A stretch of 64,000 bases of DNA from BMS3ABIN04 sp964553325 (GTDB taxonomy: Bacteria > Bacteroidota > Ignavibacteria > Ignavibacteriales > Melioribacteraceae). The stretch lies in assembly GCA_964553325.1 (NCBI GenBank), contig CAZKKI010000080.1:1-64000 (forward strand), given 5' to 3'. Of this stretch, positions 1 to 8,576 are shown piece after piece (position 1 is the stretch's first letter; every line of letters begins with the position of its first letter). The notes below the pieces were generated by a model. That model saw only the letters and a program-made list of their open reading frames with translations. It did not search any database and was not told where the DNA came from. The position numbers were made by a program, and so were the translations under genes.

Positions 1-629
1 CAAATGGAAACCGGAAAATTAAATTCACTTTCATGAATTCCCCTCCGGCCAATTCGTTTTATTATTTCACCCTTTTCCGATAGAATAACAACCGAATGCT
101 TCCCCGTTTCGGAAACCCATATTTCATTTGATGAGTTAATAAATCCGATTCCAGTCGGCTTAATTAATTTAAGTGTGTCATTCATTAAGCTTATACTTTT
201 TTTCTCATAATCATAAACAAAAATCTTACCATTTTTCGAATCGGTGAACAAATACTTATTGTCTTTAGCTTTACATATTGAAACCAAAGAAGCAAAATTA
301 AATTCCGAACCGATCAAGCTAAACTCGCCTGATTCCGTATTTATTAATACCAAATTATTAAGTCCTTTATCCAAAACAATTAATTCGGTAGAATCAATAA
401 CCACAACGGAGATCGGATTTAACAGTTTATTCACTTCCGCACCGAATAAAAAATCGCTTAAAACGGAAAACAAACTCCTGTTTCCAAAATCACCAACCGA
501 ATGAATTGAACGTATGAATTTTATATTATATGAAGTGTCAAGGGCGGGAGATGATTGAGCATATATACCAAGAGAAAATAAAAACCAGAATGAAAAATAA
601 CCTGTAATTTTTAGAATATTTTGAGGCAT
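1..629 (-). CDS. NHL/6-bladed beta-propeller secreted protein (C-terminus off the window)
   Basis: The minus strand is open from an ATG at 629 to the left edge, giving about 209 residues without a stop; the 3' end lies outside the window. The protein starts with a hydrophobic signal-peptide-like stretch ending near IYAQ (residues about 8-25). It then shows repeated units of the kind seen in NHL or SMP-30 style propellers: short strands around DSTELIVLD, DNKYLFTDS and SSNEIWVSETGKHSVV, followed by GEIIKRIGRRG and a region beginning FNFPVSI, which resembles NHL repeats (G..G...G.F..P..I). The role is unknown; such propellers usually bind ligands or proteins in the periplasm or outside the cell. 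The fold call is fairly good, the function unassigned. Confidence 0.7.
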   Translation of the reverse strand, partial: MPQNILKITGYFSFWFLFSLGIYAQSSPALDTSYNIKFIRSIHSVGDFGNRSLFSVLSDFLFGAEVNKLLNPISVVVIDSTELIVLDKGLNNLVLINTESGEFSLIGSEFNFASLVSICKAKDNKYLFTDSKNGKIFVYDYEKKSISLMNDTLKLIKPTGIGFINSSNEIWVSETGKHSVVILSEKGEIIKRIGRRGIHESEFNFPVSI

Positions 630-862
630 AACCGCCTAATTGATTTTTACATATGCAAATTAAGAAAAATTTCTTTAACAAACGTAAAGCTTTCGTTAAA
701 CGCAAAAATTATTTTTTCAAGAATTTAATAGTCTAATTAACAATCATGCATTCACATCCTAAGCATGTAATTTTCATGCAATGATTTATCATTTATATTA
801 ATGAAAAAATATCAGTAAAGACAATTTTTTAGGCTTGGTTTTCTATATTATTGGTAATATTG

Positions 863-1000
863 TTAAAAAAAGTATCGCAGACAATCTATATATTTACTCC
901 GGTTTTCCTTGTGACGTTTTATTCGTTCACATAAATCCTTCGTCTCCCCGATGTAGTGTTTTCCCGTCTTCTGCGATTTTAGAATATATACATAATGCAT
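863..1000 (-). pseudogene. truncated GIY-YIG endonuclease-domain remnant
   Basis: A 45-codon frame starts at the ATG at 998-1000 and begins MHYVYILKSQKTGKHYIGET, which carries the GIY-YIG core as VYI ... YIG, followed by DLCERIKRHK. Complete small GIY-YIG proteins (YhbQ/UPF0213-like) are about 80-100 residues. Here homology ends after the residues RSKYI, and an unrelated seven-residue tail reaches a stop at 863. The helical part and the later conserved Glu are missing, so this is probably a decayed gene. The same frame remains open upstream through the tRNA-Lys, but that extension is a translation of the tRNA and should not be used as the start. Confidence 0.6.
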
Positions 1001-1016
1001 TTTGTCCCTCGCACAA

Positions 1017-1045
1017 ACAAAAAAACCCGGTCGTATTAACCGGGC
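1017..1045 (-). terminator. rho-independent terminator after tRNA-Lys(UUU)
   Basis: A 6-bp GC-rich stem pairs 1026-1031 (CCCGGT) with 1039-1044 (ACCGGG). On the minus strand it is followed directly by a run of seven T residues (the A run at 1019-1025 on plus). It lies just 3' of the tRNA and upstream of the GIY-YIG remnant start. Confidence 0.7.
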
Positions 1046-1050
1046 TTCCG

Positions 1051-1122
1051 TGAGCGCGGGTGGGCTCGAACCACCGACCCTCTGCTTAAAAGGCAGATGC
1101 TCTACCACTGAGCTACGCGCCC
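1051..1122 (-). tRNA. tRNA-Lys (UUU)
   Basis: The minus strand folds as a complete 72-nt cloverleaf. The acceptor stem is GGGCGCG/CGCGCTC with one G-U pair, the D arm is GCTC/GAGC, the anticodon arm is TCTGC-CTTTTAA-GCAGA with anticodon UUU, and the T arm is GGTGG-TTCGAGC-CCACC. The discriminator base is A. No CCA is encoded after it. Confidence 0.95.
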
Positions 1123-1281
1123 CAAAAAATTTTGGAACACAAATTTAATATTTATTATCATTTAATACAAAAAAATTTTTTTCGATAGTAAAAGGAAGAA
1201 AGTAAATTAACTTTATTATTCTCTCGAATAAAATTCTTTATATTTATACAATTAATATTTGGGAATGTTTTCTAACCGCCA

Positions 1282-2631
1282 ATGAAAAGAGATATAAACA
1301 TTTTAATCGCCGACGATGACGAAACTTTGTGTTATTTACTCAAAGAAGAACTTGTAAGCGAAGGGTTTAACGCCGATATCGTTTACGACGGAAGATATGC
1401 AATCGACAAGATCAATTCTAAAAAATACGATGTTCTCTTACTCGATCTGGAAATGAAAGAAGTTTCCGGAGAGGAAGTATTAAAATATGTTAAAGAACAT
1501 CAACCCCATTTACAAGTGATTATTTTAACCGCCAAATCCGAAATAAAAACCGCAGTAGATTGTATTAAATTGGGTGCTTACGACTTTATTACCAAACCTT
1601 ACATTCCACAACAATTATTTATTACAATTCAACGTGCGGTTGAACACCGTGACCTAATTCTCAAAAAAAGTGTACTTGAAACCAAAGTAGAAAGTTTTAC
1701 GCACGGCAGAATCGTTGGCGAAAGCAAATCAATACAAGAAGTACTAAAACTTGCGGAAAGAGCCGCTATTTCCGATTCGAATATGTTACTGGAAGGCGAA
1801 ACCGGTACCGGGAAAGAACTGTTCGCCGAATTTATTCATCAGAACTCAAACAGAAAAGACAAACCTTTTGTAGCGGTTAACTGTGCTTCTTTGCCCGATC
1901 AATTAATCGAAAGCGAATTGTTCGGTTACGAAAAGGGAGCTTTCACCGATGCAAAAACATCCAAGCCGGGTTTGGTTGAATTGGCGGACGGTGGAACTTT
2001 GTTCCTCGATGAAATCGGTGAGTTGAGTTTGGCACTTCAACCGAAATTACTACGTTTCTTGGAAAACGGCGAATTCAGACGGATAGGCGGAGTCGTTTCT
2101 ATGAAATCCGATGTAAGGATAATCGGAGCAACAAATAAAAATTTGATGGAAGAATCGGAAAAGAAAACTTTCCGAAAAGATTTGTTATTCCGGTTAAATG
2201 TTATCACGCTTCATATTCCACCTCTTAGAGAAAGGGGCGAAGACGTTCTACTATTGGCAAATTACTTTCTGCAAAAAAAATCTTCAGTGCGCTCAATCAA
2301 AAAATTATCGAAAGAAGCTCAGCTGGAATTGTTAAATTACGATTTCCCGGGAAACGTAAGGGAATTGGAACACATAATCGAAAGAGCAATCATTTTTTCC
2401 GAAGGGGATGTTATTACTCCGCAAGACCTGAACCTACCAACATCAAACAACCCTTTGATGGAATATGAAAAACCGGATTCGAATACCGTTCTGCCGCTCG
2501 ACGAAATAGAACGCTTGCATATCAAAAGAGCTTTGAAAATTTATAATTGGAACAGAGAAAATACCGCCAGAGCTTTGGGAATTAGTCAGAAAACATTATA
2601 TTCAAAAATTAAAAAATATAAATTAAGATAG
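1282..2631 (+). CDS. NtrC/AtoC-family sigma-54-dependent response regulator
   Basis: This 449-residue protein has the standard three-part NtrC architecture. The receiver domain (1-120) has acidic residues at 11-13, phosphoacceptor Asp55, Thr83 and Lys105. The sigma-54 AAA+ domain (about 142-375) has Walker A GETGTGKE at 172-179, the sigma-54-contact loop GAFTDA at 219-224 and Walker B GGTLFLDEIGE. A FIS-type helix-turn-helix occupies the C-terminus (about 408-449). The loop reads GAFTDA rather than GAFTGA, a variant seen in this family. It lies 6 nt before a hybrid kinase gene, a likely cognate pair. A sigma-54-like promoter in front of a nearby pilin-like gene (17311-17326) makes a PilR-like role plausible, but the target is inferred. 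Confidence 0.92.
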   Translation: MKRDINILIADDDETLCYLLKEELVSEGFNADIVYDGRYAIDKINSKKYDVLLLDLEMKEVSGEEVLKYVKEHQPHLQVIILTAKSEIKTAVDCIKLGAYDFITKPYIPQQLFITIQRAVEHRDLILKKSVLETKVESFTHGRIVGESKSIQEVLKLAERAAISDSNMLLEGETGTGKELFAEFIHQNSNRKDKPFVAVNCASLPDQLIESELFGYEKGAFTDAKTSKPGLVELADGGTLFLDEIGELSLALQPKLLRFLENGEFRRIGGVVSMKSDVRIIGATNKNLMEESEKKTFRKDLLFRLNVITLHIPPLRERGEDVLLLANYFLQKKSSVRSIKKLSKEAQLELLNYDFPGNVRELEHIIERAIIFSEGDVITPQDLNLPTSNNPLMEYEKPDSNTVLPLDEIERLHIKRALKIYNWNRENTARALGISQKTLYSKIKKYKLR

Positions 2632-2637
2632 GATGGT

Positions 2638-4035
2638 TTGAAAGAACTGCCCGACATAACTACAATCGAACCGCTTTACAAAATTTTCAACTTTATCACT
2701 CAACCCATTGCCGTTACAACCCTAAACGGCGAAATTGAGTGGACAAACTCTTTTTTTCTGAGATTTTTTAAGAACATAAAAAGACCTTCCAATATTAACG
2801 AAATAATCGAACTGCCTGAAACCGTGGAAAACAATGCCTTTACTTTATATTCCGATAAACTTAAAGCCAATATTTTAATTCAACCCGTTACAAATAACAA
2901 TTCGCGTGAGCTTATTATTATCTTGGAAACAACGGACGATTCTAAACTCGAACAGAATTTTTTAAGTCAAAAACTCAAAGGCTTTGCACACGATTTGAAC
3001 AACATTCTAAGCAATATTCTTAACAGTATCGATGTTATAAAATCAAAAATTCCGGCGGACGATAAAAACTACGAATTAATAGAAAACATTTCGAATAACT
3101 CCAACCGGGCAATTGAAATTATAAGTTCGCTCTTAAATATTGAAAACGATCCTATTATTCAAAAAAGAAGAATAAGTGTAAGCAATTTATTGAAAGAGTT
3201 GGTAAGGGCTTTTAATGTTACACTACCCGACGAAATTAAATTAAAACTGAATCTTGAAGAAAACTTGGAAGATATTTACGGAAATTATACTAATCTATAC
3301 TCGGCTTTTCTAAACTTGTGTGTTAACGCAAAAGAATCGATAAGCGGGGCAGGTAATATCGTACTTTCATCGTTCAATAAAATTTTAGACGATAAAATAA
3401 ATACCAATTTCGGAACCATTCCGGCAGGCCGCTATGTTGTAATCAGCGTAAAAGATAACGGTTCCGGTATTCCGAAAGATTTAATAAACAGAATATTCGA
3501 AAGAGGTTTCTCAACCAAAACGAAAAGTTATTCCGGCGGTATCGGATTGGATAATGTAAAAAAAATCATCGGGGAACATAACGGCTACATAACCGTTGCA
3601 AGTGAAACCGGCAAGGGGACGGAAATTGATATCTATTTACCCGCAGCGGAGAAAAAACAGTTCGAGGAAAATAATTCGGGCAAAACAATTTTAATTACGG
3701 AAGACGAAGAAGCATTGGCCGGTTTATTGTCGGATCTTTTCGAATCGTATAATTACAATGTAATTGTTGCTTCCTCTTGTGAAGAAACACTTGAAAAACT
3801 TAATGAAAATAACAAAATCGATTTGTTGTTGATAGATAAAGAACTTCCTGATCGAAACGGTATCGAGTGTATAAAAAAAATCAAGGAAAGCGGATACGAT
3901 TTCCCGGTAGTATTGGCAACCGGCTCAATAGACGAAGCGGATAAAAAATTCGGGGTGTCTTTTGCAAACGGTTATTTGCAAAAACCTTATAATTTCGAAA
4001 GAGCGTTATCGGTCGTGCGGGAACTAATCGGTTGA
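2638..4035 (+). CDS. soluble hybrid sensor histidine kinase with C-terminal receiver
   Basis: 465 residues with no transmembrane segment. A PAS-like N-terminal region (about 10-100) is followed by a DHp helix pair with the H-box FAHDLNNILSNIL (His118). The HATPase domain has its N-box near NLCVNAKES, G1 box DNGSGIP and G2 GGIGL (about 215-335). The C-terminal receiver (about 350-465) has Asp400 and Lys449. The gene starts with TTG 6 nt after the NtrC-like gene, with GGATGG as a weak ribosome-binding site; no in-frame ATG is nearby. It overlaps the 3' end of the convergent receiver gene by 12 nt. It is probably the partner kinase of the upstream regulator, acting in the cytoplasm. The input signal is unknown. 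Confidence 0.9.
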   Translation: MKELPDITTIEPLYKIFNFITQPIAVTTLNGEIEWTNSFFLRFFKNIKRPSNINEIIELPETVENNAFTLYSDKLKANILIQPVTNNNSRELIIILETTDDSKLEQNFLSQKLKGFAHDLNNILSNILNSIDVIKSKIPADDKNYELIENISNNSNRAIEIISSLLNIENDPIIQKRRISVSNLLKELVRAFNVTLPDEIKLKLNLEENLEDIYGNYTNLYSAFLNLCVNAKESISGAGNIVLSSFNKILDDKINTNFGTIPAGRYVVISVKDNGSGIPKDLINRIFERGFSTKTKSYSGGIGLDNVKKIIGEHNGYITVASETGKGTEIDIYLPAAEKKQFEENNSGKTILITEDEEALAGLLSDLFESYNYNVIVASSCEETLEKLNENNKIDLLLIDKELPDRNGIECIKKIKESGYDFPVVLATGSIDEADKKFGVSFANGYLQKPYNFERALSVVRELIG

Positions 4036-4713
4036 TTTCTCTTCATCTGCGGTCGATTGAATATCGATCATCTTCAGATTGTTTACGTATTCTTTAATCA
4101 CCGGTTTTTTGATGGACGTTAATTGCTCGAGCACTTCAACGATTTCTTTTGCGGCAATCTCCAAAAAATCGACTCTTTTAAGCAATTGCTCTTTTGATAT
4201 ATTTTCCTTCCCCAGTTCTCTTCTTAAAGCGGCTACCGATAAATTAATGAGTGTAAGCGGTTGTTTAATTTTATGGTTAGCGGTTTGAACCGTAGCGGAA
4301 AATACATTAATCTTTTCCAATTCCAGCAATAAGCTTTGTGTTTCTTTAAATCTCAAAGCCGATTTAATCCGCGCAAGCAATTCAACGCGGTTAAAAGGTT
4401 TTTTAATATAGTCGTATGCTCCAAGTTCCAACCCTTTTTTGATATCGTCGGAACCTGTAAGTGCGGTTACCATAATAATCGGAATTTTTTTTGTTTTTTC
4501 ATTCTTAGTAAGTACTTCACAAACTTCGAAACCCGACATACCGGGCATCATTATATCCAAAAGAATTATATCCGGTTGTTCATCAACCGCTTTGTTAATT
4601 CCGCTTTGACCGTCGTACGCAGTTATAACTTTATATCCCTCGTGTTCCAGTCGGTCTTGCAATACAAAAACATTCTCGGGTTGATCGTCGATTATTAGTA
4701 TTTTATGACTCAT
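4024..4713 (-). CDS. response regulator: receiver fused to a DHp-like helix pair, no ATPase
   Basis: 229 residues. The N-terminal receiver (1-120) is complete, with DD at 9-10, Asp53 within LLDIMMPGM, Thr83 and the KKPF lysine near 105. The remaining 110 residues form a helical segment beginning LELEKINVFSATVQ. It contains TANHKIKQPLTLINLS, which resembles a histidine-kinase H-box (His147 followed by KIKQPL), and then a second long helix. No N, G1 or G2 boxes follow, so there is no catalytic ATPase. It could be a phosphotransfer protein of the Spo0B type, or a degenerate dimerisation module that docks onto the neighbouring kinase. Its start overlaps the end of that kinase by 11 nt, so the two are probably co-translated. 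Confidence 0.85.
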   Translation of the reverse strand: MSHKILIIDDQPENVFVLQDRLEHEGYKVITAYDGQSGINKAVDEQPDIILLDIMMPGMSGFEVCEVLTKNEKTKKIPIIMVTALTGSDDIKKGLELGAYDYIKKPFNRVELLARIKSALRFKETQSLLLELEKINVFSATVQTANHKIKQPLTLINLSVAALRRELGKENISKEQLLKRVDFLEIAAKEIVEVLEQLTSIKKPVIKEYVNNLKMIDIQSTADEEKSTD

Positions 4714-7700
4714 TTATACTCACTTTTTGATTGAAGAGTTTTTCCAATTTGTATTTTAACAGCACTATATTTATCGGTTTCGTAATGAGGTCGTCGAATC
4801 CGTTTCTTTCCAATATATCTTTATCCGACAGCATTGCATAAGCAGTTAAAGCGAATACTTTTAAGTCGGCAAAATCCGTATTATTTCTAATCTTTTTAAT
4901 CGTCTCGAAGCCGTCCATCTGCGGCATCATTATATCCAGCAAAACCAAATCCGGAACGGTCCTTTTCAAAATTTCAAGGCATTCCAAACCGTTCTTCGCA
5001 TAAATTGCTTTATACCCTAAACTGTTTATTATTTCCCCGATCGTATAAAGCGTATCCTCATCATCGTCAACAACAAGAATTGATTTAGTGTTATAATCCG
5101 ATTTCGCCGAATCTTTTTCATGTAAAATAATTTCCGCGGTTTCCGATGTAATAAAATATTCGCCCTCGGTTATTTGTTTATTTATGTTCAGACTGTCTCT
5201 TATTATTTTCAGAACATCCAAAGGATGCAATTTGTGTTGCTCGATTAACATTCGCAAATCTTCGTTTAATTTATTGCTCTCAAACTCATTAGGGCGGTGT
5301 TTAAATACAACAAATACACTTAAATATTTTTTCCGCTGAAGTTCATAGAGCAAATCGATTGTGTTAAATTGTGGATTCAGAATATCCACAATACACAATT
5401 GGGGTTGAACCGAACCGGCAATATCCAACGAGGCTTGCACTTCTTCCGAGAATGAAAATTCGAACTCCGTATAAGCTTTCTCATCAATTAATGTTTTAAG
5501 GTAAGCATCTCCGACAATCAAGATTTGTTTTAAGTTTTGTTTAAATTCGGGATTCACGATATACGAATTTATCATTTCTCTGAAATTGGAATCTTCGGTA
5601 AAATAATCCGAAAACGTTAAAGCAAAACCGGTATTTGCGGATTCGTCGATATCCGTTATCGCAACGGAAACGTTTTGCATGGAAAACGTTTTTTTCAAAT
5701 CGTACAATAAATTCCAAAGATTATTTTTAACTGAATTAAAATCGATTATCAATTCTTTTACATTTGCTTGTTTTATCTTTTGAATAAATTCCGGTTCCGA
5801 TGTTGAAAATTCCGTTTTAAAATCGTGCGCAGACAAATAATCGCCGATAAATTTTCTGGCATTTTCAAATTTGTTTAATATTACAACGGATTTTTCTTTT
5901 TTGTGGGATTCTTCCATTCCAATTACAATCCCGTTTTCAAGTTCGTTTTCCACAATATCCGGAATTTCAACACGGAAAGTTGAGCCTTCACCAAGTTTAC
6001 TTTGAACTTCGATTTTTCCATCGAATAATTCAACATACTTTTTACAAATCGTTAATCCCAAACCCGTTCCTTCATATTTTCGGTTCATTCCTTCTTCGGC
6101 CTGTCTAAACTCTTCGAAAACCGTATCAATATGCTCTTCCGCTATTCCGATACCGCTGTCTTTAACTTCAAATTTAAAATTTTTGTTGTTTGGTATTTCA
6201 ATATATATTTTCACAAATCCGGCATCGGTAAACTTTACGGCATTTCCTACGAGGTTATAAAAAATTTGCTCGAGTTTTGTTTTATCGGCATTCAACAAAT
6301 AATTTTTGGGAGGATTAACGGTAATTTCAAAGTGTAAATCTTTTTCTTGTACAAGCGGTTCTATAAGCTGATTCACTTCTTCCAAAAACTCGTTCAACGT
6401 AAATTTCCCTTTCTTTACTTCGATGTTGCCCGACTCAATTTTGGAAAACTCGAGAATGTTATTGATCAAATTCAGTAATTTTTTACTGTTCCGCAAAACA
6501 ATTTTAAGTTTGTTTCTTATTTGTTCGGGAGTGGCGGAATCGGTAATAAGCAGTTCGGTTAAACCGATTATTGAATTTTGCGGGGTTCTGAGCTCGTGAG
6601 ACATATTCGCCAAAAATTGGGCTTTTACTTTCGCAGATTCAACCGCTCGGCGCGTTTGCTTTTCCAATTCTTTTGCGTTCGCCTTCAACCGCTCGTGTAA
6701 CTTTATTAATTCTTCGTTTTGCTCCGTTACCTTTTTATTTTTGAGATGATAAGCATCGTTTAATTTCTTTAGTTCTTTCACCAAATCTTTTAATTGCTTT
6801 AATGCTTTGGCATTTGTAATTCCGATTGATAACTGTTCTTGTATATTTTCAAGATATTTATTTACGTTTTGTTCCGGTTCGCATTCCGATGCTAATTCAA
6901 GAATAGCAATAACTTCGTTATTGTAAATAATAGGAAGAATTAAAATATATTTTATTTGAATTTCTGCCAGTCCGGTATTGATTACCGGAAAATTATGTGC
7001 GAATTTAAATTCGACTTTTTTCTTTTCATTTATTGCGGTCGTGTATAAATCGATATTTTCACTTGCTTCGAATTGTCTGTTTCCGAAACCGTAGGAAGCG
7101 AGCATCTTAAAAGTGCCGGATTCAACCAAATACAATGCGCCGAAGTTAACCCCCGTAGTTTCAATTATTTTTTTCAAAGAAGCATCCGAAATTTCCGAGA
7201 GTGTAGGATTTTTATTTATCAGCGCTAAAAATTCGGAGTAATCTTTTTCCTCTTTTTCTTTTTGTTTAAGTTGATCCAGCATACCGTTAAACGCTTCGCC
7301 CAATCGCCCCAATTCGTCTTTGGATAAAATTTCAACTCTATGATCGAGCGAGCCGTCACGTATTTTCGAAACCGTCTCGTCAATCAAGGAAATTTGTTTT
7401 CTTATTTTGCCCGTAAACAGAAACACCAAGATTATGGAAAGCAAAACCCCCGCAACAAGAATTATCAGTACAAACAAACCCATTGTATAACGAAATTCGG
7501 CAATTTCTTTGGACTTCGAAAAAATCAAGAAATCCAATTTCGAGTCGGTCGGGAAATTTGTAGGGACGTAATGCGTAGCCCAAAAATCCGTATCTTTTAA
7601 TTCTTTTCCGATAACCGTAAAATTATCTTCATCGCCAAGTTCTTTGGCTGCATTTATTATACCCAACAGCAGATTTTTGTTTTCTGCCGGATTCGAATAT

Positions 7701-8209
7701 TCAACGGGAATTCCATTATTAATTAATGCAACGTCGGCTCTAATTCGTTTTGAAAGATCATTTAAGAATTCGGAAGAAACGTTTATACCGTAAAGTATTT
7801 TAAGCGAATCCAGTTTTTCAATTTTATAAATGATGCTCGGGTTATACGAAGTGAATTCTTTTATTTCATTTACTTTTAAATTTACACCGCTATTACGTTT
7901 AACGGTGGAATATTTATTAATAATGCGATTGTTGTTATCGGTTACAACAATAAAATCCAACGAAGTGGAGTCTAGATTTATTTTTGAAAAATCGATGTTG
8001 TTTTTTTTTACTCTGCGGAATTCTTCATCAATTGTTTGCAGAGATTTTTGAAATGTAAAAATGAAATCGTTGGCGGAGTTTATCAGTTCTTTAGAATGTT
8101 GTTTTTGGAGCAGTTCTTTTGCTGAGGAATAAAAAATGAGAATTGAAGGAACGGAAATTAAAACAACAGCCGAGAATATAATAAGTAATAGTCTGACATT
8201 AATTTTCAT
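4703..8209 (-). CDS. large membrane hybrid histidine kinase (HAMP-GAF-HisKA-HATPase-receivers)
   Basis: 1168 residues. Two transmembrane helices (about 7-28 and 243-267) flank a 215-residue periplasmic sensor region. Then come HAMP (about 270-325), a GAF-like domain (about 335-470), a coiled coil (470-530), HisKA with SHELRTP and His538, and HATPase with DSGIGIA and GTGLGL (about 640-750). Two segments (about 772-890 and 893-1005) look like receiver folds without a recognisable phosphoacceptor. The last receiver (1043-1160) is complete, with DDD at 1048-1050, Asp1092, Thr1122 and Lys1144. The residue after RTP is Gln instead of the common Leu. It overlaps both neighbours by 11 nt, inside the pilus-like operon, suggesting a role in controlling that apparatus. 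Confidence 0.92.
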   Translation of the reverse strand: MKINVRLLLIIFSAVVLISVPSILIFYSSAKELLQKQHSKELINSANDFIFTFQKSLQTIDEEFRRVKKNNIDFSKINLDSTSLDFIVVTDNNNRIINKYSTVKRNSGVNLKVNEIKEFTSYNPSIIYKIEKLDSLKILYGINVSSEFLNDLSKRIRADVALINNGIPVEYSNPAENKNLLLGIINAAKELGDEDNFTVIGKELKDTDFWATHYVPTNFPTDSKLDFLIFSKSKEIAEFRYTMGLFVLIILVAGVLLSIILVFLFTGKIRKQISLIDETVSKIRDGSLDHRVEILSKDELGRLGEAFNGMLDQLKQKEKEEKDYSEFLALINKNPTLSEISDASLKKIIETTGVNFGALYLVESGTFKMLASYGFGNRQFEASENIDLYTTAINEKKKVEFKFAHNFPVINTGLAEIQIKYILILPIIYNNEVIAILELASECEPEQNVNKYLENIQEQLSIGITNAKALKQLKDLVKELKKLNDAYHLKNKKVTEQNEELIKLHERLKANAKELEKQTRRAVESAKVKAQFLANMSHELRTPQNSIIGLTELLITDSATPEQIRNKLKIVLRNSKKLLNLINNILEFSKIESGNIEVKKGKFTLNEFLEEVNQLIEPLVQEKDLHFEITVNPPKNYLLNADKTKLEQIFYNLVGNAVKFTDAGFVKIYIEIPNNKNFKFEVKDSGIGIAEEHIDTVFEEFRQAEEGMNRKYEGTGLGLTICKKYVELFDGKIEVQSKLGEGSTFRVEIPDIVENELENGIVIGMEESHKKEKSVVILNKFENARKFIGDYLSAHDFKTEFSTSEPEFIQKIKQANVKELIIDFNSVKNNLWNLLYDLKKTFSMQNVSVAITDIDESANTGFALTFSDYFTEDSNFREMINSYIVNPEFKQNLKQILIVGDAYLKTLIDEKAYTEFEFSFSEEVQASLDIAGSVQPQLCIVDILNPQFNTIDLLYELQRKKYLSVFVVFKHRPNEFESNKLNEDLRMLIEQHKLHPLDVLKIIRDSLNINKQITEGEYFITSETAEIILHEKDSAKSDYNTKSILVVDDDEDTLYTIGEIINSLGYKAIYAKNGLECLEILKRTVPDLVLLDIMMPQMDGFETIKKIRNNTDFADLKVFALTAYAMLSDKDILERNGFDDLITKPINIVLLKYKLEKLFNQKVSINES

Positions 8210-8576
8210 ATTCTTCTTTTTGTAAAACTTTTCTCATGGCTATTATGAGCTCATCGAGATCATAAGGTTTATTAATAAAATCGGCAGCTCCCAGTTTTGC
8301 CGCTTCAATTGCGCTTTTAACATCGGCATAAGCAGTAAGCACAATAACTTTTACGTTAATATTATCCTCGTTAAGTTTTTTCAGAACATAAAAACCGTCT
8401 TTATCCGGCATTACCAAATCCAACAGGATCAAATCCACTTTGTTATTTTTCAAATATTCAAACGCTCTGTCGGCATTTGTTACATAGTGTGTATCATAAC
8501 CTATTTCGTTCAGTTCTTCGGAGAGAACCGTGCAAAGATTAATATCGTCGTCAACAATTAGAATTTTTTCCATCAT
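8199..8576 (-). CDS. single-domain response regulator (receiver only)
   Basis: 125 residues, entirely a CheY-like receiver: acidic residues at 9-11, phosphoacceptor Asp53 in LLDLVMPDKDG, Thr81 and Lys103. There is no output domain. It overlaps the secretin gene upstream by 4 nt (ATGA type) and the hybrid kinase downstream by 11 nt. It is therefore almost certainly made with both. By analogy with PilG/PilH or FrzZ-type receivers it may shuttle phosphoryl groups or bind a pilus component. That role is inferred from position only. Confidence 0.9.
   Translation of the reverse strand: MMEKILIVDDDINLCTVLSEELNEIGYDTHYVTNADRAFEYLKNNKVDLILLDLVMPDKDGFYVLKKLNEDNINVKVIVLTAYADVKSAIEAAKLGAADFINKPYDLDELIIAMRKVLQKEEYEN

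Noticed and set aside
1001..1108. N-terminal extension of the GIY-YIG frame through the tRNA
   Set aside because: It is the translation of the tRNA-Lys and its terminator; the real domain begins at the Met at 1000.
2030..2045. TGGCAC within the NtrC-type gene as a sigma-54 site
   Set aside because: No TTGC at the required spacing, and it lies inside a coding region.
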